Below are positions 50,901-63,769 of a stretch of DNA of 64,000 bases, in pieces. Position numbers and translations under genes: made by a program. Below the pieces are notes generated by a model. The model did not search any database and was not told the origin of the DNA. It saw only the letters and a program-made list of their open reading frames with translations. The stretch comes from Bretschneidera sinensis (taxonomy: Eukaryota; Streptophyta; Magnoliopsida; Brassicales; Akaniaceae). Location of the stretch: positions 94,017,873 through 94,081,872 of the forward strand of contig CM043704.1 of NCBI GenBank assembly GCA_023935145.1, given 5' to 3'. Each line of letters opens with the position of its first letter. Position 1 is the first letter of the stretch.

Positions 50901-53900
50901 CTCCTGCATCCTGCTAAAGTACGTTCACTGCCTCTATATATAAGGCTCGTATTGGAGTTTTTCTCGTGTTTTTCGTCTTTTAGGGTTTCAGTTACTCATC
51001 TAGTCCTTTTGCATCTTCGAAGAAGTCAGTTCCTGTAGATCGGCTGGCATCTTCTTTTGTCGAGTCAAAAAGGAAAATAATAGGCAAAAGGGTGCTAATG
51101 GCTTATCAAGGAGGTGAAGTACCCACAGTTCCTCCAAGAGTGAGTGGAAGGACGTCCCTTGGATAGATGAATGAAAATCAAAAGATCGTTTGGGCTAGCA
51201 AGGGCGCCAATCTCTTGAGCTTTATGATGACATTGATGTTGACAACTTCAAGCTTCATGATCGTACAGTCTTTTTCTAGCATAATCTAATTAACAGTAGA
51301 TTAGTATGTATAATATGCAAAATAAGACCACAATGATCCATATTGGTAGAGAGAGACCATGGAGACGAACAGTTACGTGAGGAAAAAATCAAGCAAAACT
51401 GCTCCTCCATGAACAGAAAAAAAACAGTGATCCATATTGGTAGCAGGTTCCTTGATCACAAATTTGCTTTGGACATAATATTAAGGTTAAATTTATGGAC
51501 TTGCATTTCACCTTTTCTGTACTCCTGTGTTCTTTTGTAAATTTGTAAGATTTGTATACATATCTATGGTTAGCTTTTATGTATTCAATATGCAAACCTG
51601 TGCTGTTCCTGCATAAGGTGGTTTCCTCAGATAAGAACTTTTCTGATATGAACAGGAGATTTAATGGCTGCTTTTGAGAAGCATTTAGCGACATATGGAG
51701 GATTGGATATCTGTATTAACAGTGCTGGCATTAGCAATCCCATACCATTCCAGAGGGATGAAACAGATGGTTGTACGTCATGGAGACGCACCATTAATGT
51801 GAACCTGGTTGCAACTATTGATTGCACTCGCCTTGCGGTATGATTGAAGTTTGAGTTGCCTCTTCTTTTTCACTCACTCTCATAATGAAATCCTTTTACT
51901 CTTGGGTCATAAGTGGTGTGCTTGACAATGTTGAGGAGGTTAATACTGTCTACTGTTTCCAGCATAATAAATGAGGATTTGGGATTTGGTTATATCTTTG
52001 ATGTTCCCACAATTTATAAACTCATCCGATTGGTTTAGAAACTCTTTTTTTTTTAAATAACAGAAACCCTTAGTTGTTACCTTTTTCTACAAGATAGGTC
52101 TAAATTCTAGTAATTGGTTACTCGATTTTTAAGATATTTCTATATTTTTCTTTGGGTTCATAACTTCCCAAAACATAGTCTCATTGTCTCTTTAAGATCT
52201 TCTATATATTTCTTTGGGTTCATAACTCCCCAAAGCATAGTCTCCATATCTCCATTTCTTTACTAGTGAAGCTCCTATCTGCTCTGCCATCTAGCAGATT
52301 TTTGGACAAAGTAGCTTGTTGGAGTTGAATGTGGGAAATGCTTCATAAATTGGAAATCCACAATATACTGCTGATGGTTTCTTTTTAGTTCATTTTTTTT
52401 TATAAGTGAAATGTATTAAAAAAGCACCAAGGGAGTGCAACCATGTACATGGCTATTTATAGGAGAGAAACTCCACAAAATCTATAAATTCAAAGTCATT
52501 TACAAAAGAATTCCCTTTGACCCAAAAAAATAGGCCATTAAGCCATCTTTCCCTAATCACAACCAAAGGTCTTTTGAAGCCTTCAAACGCTCTACGGTTT
52601 CTCTCAAGTCAAACTATCCAAAAGATAGAAAGTGGGATCAAGGAGTAAACTTTCTTGAGATTTTTAGGGGCCCGCAGTCCACTTCAAGCCCACACTTCAT
52701 CTAACACCGATCTGGCGCACACCCACGAGATCCCCAAAACTTTATAAGCCATTTCCCATAAGGATCTTGCTAAGGAGCACTCCATCAAAAGATGAAACAC
52801 AGACTCACCACATCTTTTGCAGATGAAACAACGGTTCACCAACATCATTCCCCTTCTGGCTCCAAAGGAGCACTCCATTAGTTCATTATTTTGTTGACAA
52901 GATTTGATAACTCTGATCAATCATCTATGCCTTCCAACAGATTAAAGCTATGCAAGCTAAGAAAAAGCCTGGAGTGATTATAAATTTGAGCTCTGCTGCA
53001 GGTCTTTATCCAGGCTATAAGGATCCTATCTATTCTGGCTCCAAAGGTTTGCTGTTTTATGTTATTTCATATTAATGATTTTTTTGTCTAACATTGTGTA
53101 TAAATATCTGTTTAGCACCTCCTTATATACAATTATGTGCTTATAAGGTTTGTTTTCAAAGGTGGTGTTGTTCTATTCACTAGATCACTAGCTCCTTTCA
53201 AACGTCATGGAATTCGCATCAATGCACTTTGCCCTGAGGTAAGGCTCTAGTTTGAAGAACTCTGGATGTTATCAATTATGATATATATTGCCAAATCTTT
53301 TGAATTTCCTTATCGATTATGATATATGTTGCCAGCTCTTTTGAATTTCCTTATCGATTATGATATATGTTGCCAACTCTTTTGGATTTCCTATCTGCTG
53401 GATTGTATCAATGTGGTTGCCTGCGTGTCAAGGTGTTAGAATGCTATGCCTTTTAAAATTTTCACCACTATCCATCTCACGTAATGTTGACCGGGTCACT
53501 TCAAGTGAACTGGTGAAGCAAAGGGGTTGAGTACTATAGTGAGATGTGAATTATGATTATTAGTTTGATGATAATGGTGACAGTTAGTTAATCATAAGTA
53601 ATAGACCACTGATGCAAAACTGCTGAATAATGTTTTTGAGAAGAGGGCTTAAAAAACTCTTGTTTTTTTTTTCTTGTTGGCACAATAGTTTAGTTGTTGA
53701 AGCGTCATTATGATTAACTATTTTTTCTTCTTTTTTTCCTTAAACTTATTTCCTTCTTTTCCCCTACATGGTGAAATTCTTCAGCAGTTCAAATTTTATA
53801 TTGGAAGTTGGAGCTAAATCAGATGCAATTCTGTAGAAATCTAAATTAGCTGCCTTGCAGTTTTAAGTTCAAAATGTCAGGCTGAAAGTAGTTACTCGTT

Positions 53901-56900
53901 GGTTCTTGACTTAAGCAAGCTTTCAGAATTCTTACCAGCCTTTCAGATGTATCAACGGTTCAGTATAACAGCTAGGGGTATCATTGTCTGTCTATTCATG
54001 GATAGCTGAAGGCAATTGATATTTAATATGTGATAGGAAAGGCCAAAATCAGGTTCAACACATTAATTTAAGCAGAAAAAGTAATTTGATCGTAACTTGT
54101 ATTTTGATTGTCAGCTTATTGTAAAGTTACCTCTTCTTTCCTTCAGTGGAACTACTTTTGGCCGTATGAAAGAGTTCAAAAATCTATGGTGGCGAGGGAT
54201 TATAATTGATCATGCATTGTCACCCAAATGCCACGCCTGAAGTAATGAACTGCTGATTTGTCCATACAGGACTCTATTTTGAGCTTGAGATTGTTAGTCT
54301 CCCTGGTTTAGAAGGATCTAACATAGTAAGGAGGTTGTCCACATAATATTTGATTTTTCATCACTTCAGTTGTCTCGAGTGGACAAGTGGATGAGCATTG
54401 TCGCTGTCCTAATACGAAGGTTTATTCCAGGGTGAAATCCGTTTTGCCAACCTTAGCACTGCTGTTGATGGTTCTTTGGTAGTCAATGGTAATTTGGGCC
54501 TCCAAGTCCTTTCTAGGTGGTGTCTTTGTATGGAAGCCACACTTGACAGATTTTCTCGTCAATCAAGTTAATATAAGGAACAGACTCCTAACCATAGTGT
54601 AATTCAGTTCAGAAGAAACACTTTACACCTGTTCATCTTTTGCAGTTTTTTTCTGTTCTTTTCTCTGCTCTTGCTTTGGTGTCCATTAGGTGTTTCTGCT
54701 CTTATTTGTTGATGTCATATGGAGTGGGAATTCTGATGCTTTCAGGGGAGTGAAGTTGGATGCACGGTGCACTGTTGGTCCTTAATATAATAAACAGCAG
54801 TTCTTTGATTCTAAGTCCATGGTGCACCGGTTTAGTTGGATCGGGAAAAAGGAGAAAGCTATTAATAGTGAGTTCGAGGGTATTCTTTATTGATAGTGGT
54901 GTCGCTCTTGGCCTTTTTTGTCCTTTCAAATTTTCTTAAAATGTTTTCCTTTTCTTTTTCCAGTTTTTAGGTTGCCATTTCTCTGTGGGGGAGTTCCGGG
55001 CATACTTCTCTATCTCTTTTCTTCTCTAGCAAATCTATCATTGATGAAAAAGAATTTCTCAATACCTGAATTATGTCAGAAAAGCTTTTGCAACTTATGA
55101 ACAAATTACTTGACACTGTAAACTCCTGCAAATGGAGATCATCAGTCACCAATTAATCCTATTATCTTTTCATGGTTCTCCTTAGAGTGGGATGGCCTAA
55201 AGAGATCTGTGTAGCAGAGTCGGAGTCCATATAGGTGGGCATAAGGCCTAGTTTTTTTTTCTTCTTTTTTTTCTTTTTTTTTTTTGGGGGGGGGGGGGGG
55301 GTTGTAATTCAAGACTTATTCAACAGCTTCACATCACAATTGTATTTAAGGCCTTATTTAATTCAGTGCTTGTGTGTGCTAATTATGGCCATTTTTTCTT
55401 TTCTGTTTTTGGTTTAAGATGCAGTGCATAGTATCCACTCATCATAAGTTTCCTGTGACTTTGGATGCAGTTTGTTGAAACTGAGATGGGTGCAAAAGTG
55501 GGCTCCGCATTTGTTGATTTGATGGGGGGCTTTATACCTATGGAAATGGTGGTGAAAGGTATGTTCAATTCCAGACAAACTATTCAATTAAGTTCTAAGT
55601 AATGATGTTGCGAGGGAATTCTCATCTAAAATCTCGTGTGTTAAATTGCTATTCTCCGCACTGGTGAAGTTTCTTAGTCTTATATAAATTTTTATATGTC
55701 AAGAGCAAAACTTTCACATTTCAGCTTTAACTCCTGGTGCTTGGGAATTATGTTTTGTAGAATGTCAACTCTATCTGATAGAAAAAAGCTTTGAAAAGGT
55801 TATTTAACAAATTCTTCTACTTGCATCTTCTATCTTCTTCATATGGGTATTATAAGGCTAGGTAAGGTGCCCTGTATGTAGGACATATGCACCATGCGAT
55901 GACCTTTGTTGTTGGTGACATTTTAGTTATCTACATATGCAGTAAAAGTAGACTCAAAACATTTTTTTTTATAAGTAAAAGTAGACTCAACACATGATGT
56001 CAGTGGCTCTCCAACCTCAATTTTGTTCACTAAATTCTGATTCTTCAAGCATCTATGTCTTATAGGTGCTTTCGAGCTTATTGCCGATGAGAGTAGAGGT
56101 GGTTCATGCCTGTGGATTACTAATCGCAGAGGCATGGAGTATTGGCCCACTCCAATGGAAGAAGCTAAATACTTGGTGGGTTCTTCCAGTTCCAGAAAGC
56201 AGTTCTCATTCAAATCCATTTCAAATATCCAACTTCCTCAGAGTTTTGAGAAAATGTAAGTAAAAATGTATTATTTTTTTTTCTATAACTATCTATAAGA
56301 TGGTAAATCAACAAAATCTATGTGCTGAATTCAAGCTTTTAGTTTTGAAGAAATTTCAGTACATTCTTTCAAAGTCTAGGCCAAAGGAAAAAGCTGCATT
56401 TCTTGCTCCTTTCTAAAGTTCGCCATTTGGTTGGATATGAAGGCCAAAACAAAAAATATGAGAAATGCTTGGATAATGCGAACGCTGTATAATGAACTGT
56501 GGATGGCATCGGTGCAATGAACTGTAATTTTGAGTTAAAATGTCAGAGTTGCGTGTATTAGTTGTTATTTGTCAGTTTGTTTTATGTTGGATACAAGAGT
56601 TTCTTCGTCAGAATAGATACCCCAGCCTTCCATTTGGAAACAACTGTGGACTGTGGTACAGTAGTCCTCTTGTCCTCAAATTTAAAGCCCCTCATAATAC
56701 TACATATAATGTTATTATTTTGAAAAATATCTTCTTCCACGGTAACCACCAAGGGCATTGAGCTTCTTTCAATTATTTTCTTTTCCTCTAATTTTCTCTA
56801 TTAAGGCCCAGCTCTAGCCTCCCATTTTCAAAAAGTCGTTTCTCAACTTCAACAACAAAATGCCGCGGTTGTTTTGGGCATTGCCCAATTGGTAAACACA

Positions 56901-59900
56901 CCTCTCCTCCAAAAAGGAGGTGCCAAGTTTGAATCCCCCCATCCTCAATTATCAAAAAACAACAAAACGCTGCGAAATAAATTTTTGAGATTCAGGAAGG
57001 AATGGATAGGTGACCAATAAAATAAAGCATAAAGGATGACTTATTGTGAACTGTAACAAAACTGAGACATAGTCAGCAAGAAGTGCGTAAAAGTTGCCTC
57101 GGCAGTGAGTGCTCCTACAGCATAAAAAAGAAATATTATTAACTGAATTTAAGTACTTTTGTTCTTGGTTTTATAGCAAGCTCCAAAAATCTCTCTCAAG
57201 GTGTGGGTTTTAAACATCTGACTGGACTCATGCTTCATTATATTGTTGGTTTGAAATTTCCATTGATTGTTGCCTTTCCGATGTTTAAGTTGCTTTCCAA
57301 TTAATTCTAATGACTATCCTGAAAGGCTAGATGTGTGCTTTTGCTTTTTTTAACTATTACTTACTATTATCTTTTAGTTCTTTCTCTTCAGAGTTGTGCA
57401 TACGTTGAGTCACAATTTTCGTAATGCTACCCGCATAGTGCGCACATCGTTGAGATTACCCATCGAACCACAGCAAGTTCTTATGAAAATCATTTATGTT
57501 GGTGTAAATGCCAGTGATGTAAGTTTATGACTATCTGTTGATTTAGTTTTGCCTTGTTTTTCTTCTTTAGTCAAGTGCTATTTGTATACAAGTCACTTTA
57601 TTCCACATTTATTTGATGTGTATAAGTTCTGAAGTTCCCTGACCAGTCTCTTTGAACTGGACTGAATTTGGTTGTTCAACTGGATGGCCTGGTCAATCCT
57701 TCCCAGCCTTCCTTACAACCCCTTGCCTCTGAAATGAAAAAGAAAATGATTCGGAAATGGCTTGAATGACAACCTGCGCGGCATGTTGTGCATGTTCATG
57801 TGACGTATTCGTTCTCCTCTAACTTGGTCAAAGACAGTTGCAGGAGCGGCTGCAGTTGTCTTTTAAGCATTAATTTTGGTTAGTAAACTGTACTTATTGA
57901 GGCGGAGCTATGTAATATACATAGTTGTTTCCTGGTATTTCACAAAGAAGAAGGTAGAGAAAGTACAATAACTGAGCCACTGGAGGACCACCTTTAAGGC
58001 TTTTGGTAGTTCATGTTTAAGTACTTTCCTTCTCTCTCCCATTTCATTTAACTGAACTTAATCCAGGCCTCTAGTTCTATTTAAGTTGTTTTAGCATGGT
58101 TGTTAGAGTTGTGAGCCATCATATACCTGTGACCTGCATCTAGGACTAGACAAATAGAACAGAATGTTGTCCAACCTGGGAAAATCTCCGAAAGTATCAG
58201 ATTTTTTTTCTTATTTCATATAGAGTGGAAGTATGGTCAGTATTGTTGATGGAGAAATTACATGTTGGGGAATTTAACGGGGAGAGGGGTAGGGAAAAGG
58301 CTTGGGAATAAAAGGAGCTGAAGATGTCGGAAGTTTTTTCTTTTTTCGTTTCACTATTTGTAAGTATGAATAATGATGCCAAGGGTTTTCCTCTTGCATT
58401 TAAATATTGTCTTACACATATTCTCTTTCTCTCTCTCTCCCCTGCCTTTGCGCCCCACTATATACTAAGTGCATGCCTTTTTTCTTTAGGGGTGTGTGTG
58501 CATGTGTGCATTCATTCGTTCTTTACTTCTAAACATATTATGGACAGGTAAATTTCAGCTCAGGTCGTTATTTTAGTGGCAACAAGGACCTTGGTCCTAG
58601 TCTTCCTTTTGATGCTGGATTTGAGGTGAAGTAACAGTGTAATTCAAAATGTCAATTTCTTTGGTTGATCACGTGGTTAACAGTAACTATAATTGTAAAA
58701 TATTAATACATAAGATGTCTAGTTGATGTTCATGTCATTTTTTGATGTTGCAGGCAGTGGGGATAATTGCAGCAGTAGGGGACTCAGTCCGTAATTTGAA
58801 AGTTGGCACTCCAGCTGCCGTCATGACTTATGGAAGTTATGCTGAATTCATGATTGTATGCTATCCTGAAAAACGATGTTTATAATCTTTAGCAATATCT
58901 GATTTCCTTATTTATGTCCTCACTGTTTCTTATGTTCCCCTCACTGCTTAATTAGGATCTTTGTAGATTATATCCATTAATTAAATCAATCAATTTGGAT
59001 GTTGTACATGATTTAGGTTCCTTCGAAACACATTATTCCTGTCGCAAGACCAGATCCGGAAGTTGTTGCCATGCTTACTTCAGGACTAACAGCATCAATT
59101 GCTCTGGAAAGGGTAGTGCCTCGAATGTTTATCAATTGAAATAGTGCACTTTTGCATTTTGTTTCTTTTCATCGAAATAATTTATCAATTGAAGCAGTAT
59201 ACTTTTGCTTACAATGTAATAACTTTTGGTCTTTGTATTATATCATTCATTATTTCTATTTGTAAATCTTGTAACATCCTTTATGATATTGCATTTTGCT
59301 TCGTTTGATAAATGTTTTTTCTACTGGAACTTACAGGCAGGACAGATGGAATATGGAAAAGTAGTTCTTGTTACTGCTGCAGCTGGAGGGACTGGGCAAT
59401 TTGCAGTCCAGGTATAACCTAGAGTGTGGTGATGTTTCTTTACCACATTGATTAGCTAGTAGTTTAATCCACGATACATACGGAAGCTTTTCTTTTTAGC
59501 ATAATGTCTGGCCATCCTTAACTTAGAGAGAGGGGTTCTGACTTGTTGCATTTATATTTATTACTTTGTTAATAAGGTGCAACAAATCATTTTTCTTCCC
59601 ATTTTATGTTATATTCTCCTTTCTACAATTTCTGCACTTTTCAACATTTCTTTTCTCCTGTTCAGTTTAGATTCTTCTTCTCAGTATATTCTGATGTCTA
59701 GAATCGAATAAGATAGATATCCACCTTTCCTAAAGTTGGTCTCTAGTGCTTATCCTCGTAATATCTAACTTGTGTGATATATATCTCCTAAGCTGCTGGA
59801 ACTTCATTCAAGGAGGAGCTTCTGCCTGTCAAGAATGGTGAGAAAGATGCAGAAGTTTAGGTTAATTACCTTTCTGTCTGATAGTTGAGAGCTGAAGGAC

Positions 59901-62521
59901 TTGTTTTGTGTCAAAAGAACCCATTACTGTCAGGCTCAATTGTGATAACATGGCTGAGACGCAGCACTACAAAACACATAGAAGTTGATAGTCATTTCAA
60001 AAGGAGGAGTTAAAATCTGATTGATTAATTTGCAAACAGTATGCGAAGCCACAAGATGAATGGGCAGAGTTCTTCAAAAAAGGGGTTTCAAGCTCCAATT
60101 GGTGGTCCTGAGGTGATCTGGGTGTTCTCAACAAAATGAGGACCAAGCTTGAGGCCTTGAGGGTTAGTGTAAAAAATAAAGGTGTTTTTTGATTTATGGT
60201 TGAAATAAAGGTGTTTTCAGATTTTTTTTTGTTTTTTTTGTTTTTTTAAAGGAAACTTTGCTATTTGCTCATTAGAAAGTCAAAATTGAGCATAAAAATA
60301 TACTCTAACCCAAATGGGGTTAGTAAGGGATAATAAATATGAAATGTGGAATAAATATTAATTATATTCACCAAATTTTCAAAATATTCTTTTGTCCTAA
60401 TTCAAGCCACTTGTCTTTTCTTCTTTTCTTAGAAAACGTTAGGTAGTCAAATTTGAAAAAAATAATTTACTCTAATCCATACGTGGTTAATAAGTGAATA
60501 AATAAATAACAAATGTGGAATAAATATTTATAATATTCACTAGATTTTCATAATATGCTTGTCCTAGTTCAAGCCCAATATTTCGTTTCTCCTACTTTTA
60601 CACCATTTTATCCATTAGCAGTGACATGTTCAGTAATTGACGATTACAATGGGACTTCCTGTGTAGTTCACACTCTATACCAGATATCTTGACATTTTTT
60701 AGGTGTTATTACCTTCTCTTACAATGCCTGAAATGATTGTGTTTTGATTTTTCTTAAGAGGAGGCACCTGATTTTACTAGCAAGTTGTTTACTGCAATCT
60801 TTAAGAAGATATTGATTATCATGATCAAGAATTATAGCTATAGCGTGTGTTACGTATATTTACATAGGTTGATAGTAAGCTGTATTCCTGTGTGTTGACG
60901 TTGCCGTTTATATAAATGTGAGGTTGTGTTATATTTAAATCTAATTCTACCGTGTGAATATCATGTTCTATGTTGGCAACATGATACTATTTCGTTCTTT
61001 CACTAAACAATAATTTTTTGTGACTTTTTTGCAGTAAATTAAGTTAGTAATTATGAATGACTATATGTGCAGCTTGCGAAACTAGCAGGAAACAAAGTGG
61101 TTGCAACTTGTGGAGGTAAAGAGAAGGCCATGCTTTTGAAAGATTTGGGAGTTGATCGAGTCATAGACTATAAAGCTGAAGATATCAAAACTGTAGGTCC
61201 ATTAAATTCTTATCTTTTTCCTTCCTTTTTTTTTTTGTCTATAGCTGGGGCCTGGGAAGCTGAATGAAAGTGCACCCTAACATTTATTTGATGCTGCGAA
61301 TTGATTAGTTCAGCAAAATGAGATTCAGAATGCTTTCTGGTTAATTGTTCGTTGAATGATCCCCATTGTCTTACGCTTCTCAAGATAATTGCATGGAACC
61401 AAGTCTCGTGCAAAGCACACACAAGCCCAAGTTTTTCTACCCATAATATGCTTAACTAATTAAAACATCCAAAAAGCATGCTGAAGTTTAACTCAATACA
61501 AATAGAATTTAGAATTAAATAATCTGGTGTATAATTTTCCATCCCCTTGAACAAAACTTTATGAGATTCTTGTAGTCAGGTAAACTCATGTAGAACTGAG
61601 TTTGGAGATGCTTTCTGGCTTTTCAATTGCTATCTGTAAAAGAGTTTATGCGTGATCTAGGGTCTGATCCCAAGATGTCTTGCATGAAGGCATTCTTACT
61701 TGGCTAGAGGAACTAGAGGCTTTAATTCTTTCAAATATGAATTGTGCGCTTATCTCTACTTTTGGCAACTAAGTTTCTATGCAAATGCAAGGAATTTTTA
61801 AGACTTGCACTTTTTTCAGGTTCTAAAGAAGGAGTTTCCCAAAGGTATCGACATCATCTACGAATCTGTTGGTGGTGACATGTTTGATTTGTGCTTGAAT
61901 GCTTTGGCAGTCTATGGTCGACTCATTGTGATTGGAATGATTTCTCAGGTTCTCCTTTAACGAGCTTCTCTCTATTTTGCTTCTGTATTCAAATAAAATT
62001 CATAAATCATTTATTGGAGTAGGAAGTTCTTGTATTTATTAGTTCAACCATGCATCATATATGGTAATTGTGGTTGGAGTTACTGGTTACCAATTAGTAG
62101 AGCACAGGATCATAGGTTATGCAAGGTACAGATTTTGTGGGAGATAGAATGGTATTTGAATTTTTTCTATCAAAAACAGAATGGTCATTGATTTGGGAAT
62201 GCCGTTTATGTTGAGGGATTACTTAAGAATGTATAACTGTGCTTTAAAGTTTAAACTTAAGTCTTATAAATCACTTTTGCCTATGGTTTGGCTCAAGTCC
62301 ACAGACTTTGTAACTCATGTCCTTGATCTTGAGAATGAATGTAACTTGATGAAAATTTAAGCTTCTTGTCTTTTTTTTTTTTTTTAAAAAAAGGTTAAGC
62401 TTATGGATGAAGATGTTTTTAACCTTAAAGTTGTAGACCGGAACATTTATCTTAATAATAACATAAATTTGGTTTTAAGATGGTATAAAGGGTCAAGAAT
62501 TTTACTTGGCTTCCTATCCTG

Positions 62522-62567
<46 letters not shown>

Positions 62568-63769
62568 TTCCAACCTGACACCATATTGTTGCTGTATCAT
62601 TTATTTAGGATCTATCTGCAGGTCAAAAGAACAGAATAGCCATAATATTTTCTAGTTGACCCTACAAATTATTAAAATCTTTATTTCTTTAAATTGCAAT
62701 GCCAAACTAATTATTTTTTTTATGTTATTTGGGCTTGATGTCAGTGGTTATGCTTTAGTGTTAGTAACCTCTTTTTTATTTCTTTTAATCTCAGTATCAA
62801 GGAGAGCATGGATGGAAGCCATCAAATTACACTGGACTATGTGAGAAGATTCTAGCAAAAAGCCAAACCGTGGTATGTAGCTGCTAGTTGATGAAAAATT
62901 TTCTGTTATATCTCGAGGTTTGATCTCTTTAGATATATCATCACTTATCTTTTCACTTTCTGGAATATTTATATCTGTTTACTCGTTAAAAGCTTATGCC
63001 CTTTGATCCCACAAAAAGATATTCTATTGGATTATTGTATCAGAAGCACCACTTGACTTGGATTACTTTGACAACTTTAACGATTGGACCCAAGAAATAT
63101 GTTTTGTAAGAATAATATCCTCCTAATTTTTATTGCTGGTTTTTACACATACAAGTTGTAAATGTGATTCTCTTTTTCGTCACTGGAATTTATTCCTGTA
63201 GTGGAAGAGAAACTCTCCAGTACACTTCAGTTTCTCTTCCCAGTGATATGTACAGATTTCCTGCATTCTTGTTCGACTTCTCCACACCAGAGGGGACTTA
63301 TTCGTGCCTTTATCGGGAAACTTGACATCAAGGGTCTCATCCTGGATATGGTGGGAAATTTGATGGAAATTGCAAAATGCTCTTGTAATAATGTAACTAA
63401 TTTTTGGAGACTTTTGTAGGGACATGTATGTTCTTCTAAATTGATTACAATTTACCCATAAAGTATCCACATGATTCAGTGTAACCATGTGTCTTAGCTA
63501 TTAGCTTACATTGCCAATAATAAATCTTGATGAGAATATCTCTATTTGGCAATTCCTAAGAATGTCCATGCCCACTTACAACCACAGAAACGTCTCGTTT
63601 CCAGTTAGAGATAAAACATCTCCTTACTGTGCTTCATCCGGTTATTATGGTTCAGTTGTTTTAACAATGCTAATCATTTCAGGCTGGTTTCTTCCTAGTA
63701 CAATATAGTCACTTATGGAAACAACATCTGGACAGACTAATCCATCTTTTCTATGTGGGAAAGCTTAAG
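47949..63769 (+). CDS. NQR: SDR-MDR fusion oxidoreductase, NQR-like (3' end beyond window)
   Basis: Sixteen exons join in phase to 587 codons: 47949-48003, 48686-48856, 51656-51837, 52941-53046, 53162-53238, 55471-55558, 56066-56255, 57392-57518, 58548-58625, 58754-58855, 59017-59112, 59337-59411, 61073-61192, 61820-61948, 62795-62872, 63683-63769. No stop follows, so the C-terminus lies outside. The N-terminal half is a short-chain dehydrogenase: TGGASGIG (about 13-20), NSAG (97-100), and Ser153/154 with YSGSK (167-171) as the catalytic set. The C-terminal half is a medium-chain reductase with [12 protein letters not shown] and a nucleotide-binding [15 protein letters not shown]. Arabidopsis NQR (At1g49670, about 629 aa, recalled) has this fusion. 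The likely chemistry is NAD(P)H-dependent reduction of quinones or enones; the substrate is unknown. Introns carry LINE, SINE and other repeats, yet every junction remains in frame. Confidence 0.88.
49115..49233. repeat. Left arm of an inverted repeat pair in NQR intron 2
   Basis: The reverse complement of this arm contains ATGGCTTCTCGAGGAGGTGA, GTACCCGGGTTCCTTC and AGAGTGAGTAGAAGGAC. These match, with changes, the right arm at about 51060-51175. The arms are about 1.8 kb apart and each retains a short broken reading frame. Confidence 0.65.
49960..50300 (-). mobile_element. LINE 3' fragment in NQR intron 2
   Basis: Text such as 'accaagggggtgcc', 'aagagtattaagccaccgct' and 'aatcaaagcaatgactttcc' parallels the copy at 8388-8790. 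On - it reads [10 protein letters not shown], typical of the segment after the zf-RVT domain in plant LINEs. The DNA from 50300 to 50700 has an unrecognised 77-codon frame on -. Confidence 0.6.
51060..51175. repeat. Right arm of an inverted repeat pair in NQR intron 2
   Basis: It contains ATGGCTTATCAAGGAGGTGA, GTACCCACAGTTCCTCC and AGAGTGAGTGGAAGGAC, the counterpart of the left arm. Downstream, frames read [18 protein letters not shown] before a stop, which looks like decayed coding sequence of unknown family. Upstream at 50930-50945 is a TATA-like 'ctatatataagg'. Confidence 0.6.
52405..52920 (-). mobile_element. LINE 3' fragment with zf-RVT domain beside NQR exon 4
   Basis: On -, the fragment encodes [20 protein letters not shown] then [16 protein letters not shown], a clear reverse-transcriptase zinc-binding motif. 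The 3' end has CTTGGTGC and a T-run on + (52392-52402). Its 5'-truncated end stops about 20 bases before the acceptor of exon 4 (52941). Frames beyond the motif are broken. Confidence 0.7.
53269..53391. repeat. Three tandem copies of a 41-bp unit in NQR intron 5
   Basis: Copies begin at 53269, 53310 and 53351 with 'ttatc(a/g)attatgatata' and end with 'cttttgaatttcc' or 'cttttggatttcc'. The middle and last copies are the most alike. Confidence 0.85.
55250..55301 (+). repeat. T-rich tract followed by G16
   Basis: A T/C-rich run leads directly into 16 uninterrupted G (55286-55301) in NQR intron 5, upstream of exon 6 at 55471. The tract is prone to slippage and could be mis-sized in the assembly. 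Confidence 0.85.
56868..56957 (+). mobile_element. tRNA-derived SINE candidate with target-site duplication
   Basis: A box-A-like TTGCCCAATTGGTA (56881-56894) and a box-B-like AGTTTGAATCC (56926-56936) are spaced as in tRNA genes, with a small hairpin (CTCCT/AGGAG) between. The 17-base flanks 56851-56867 and 56958-56974 match at 15 positions (AACAACAAAAtGCcGCG and AACAACAAAAcGCtGCG). That fits retroposition. No intact tRNA fold is apparent, so it is not a functional tRNA. Confidence 0.5.
62525..62566. repeat. (AT)n microsatellite
   Basis: About 20 AT dinucleotides lie in NQR intron 14. It is a probable length polymorphism. Confidence 0.95.

Noticed and set aside
50930..51030. Possible LTR promoter or separate gene start (TATA-like sequence, then ORF)
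   Set aside because: No matching second LTR or primer-binding site was found, and the downstream frame is broken.
56868..56957. Functional tRNA gene
   Set aside because: Box A and B are present, but the acceptor stem and anticodon arm do not fold properly and flanking duplications indicate a retroposon.
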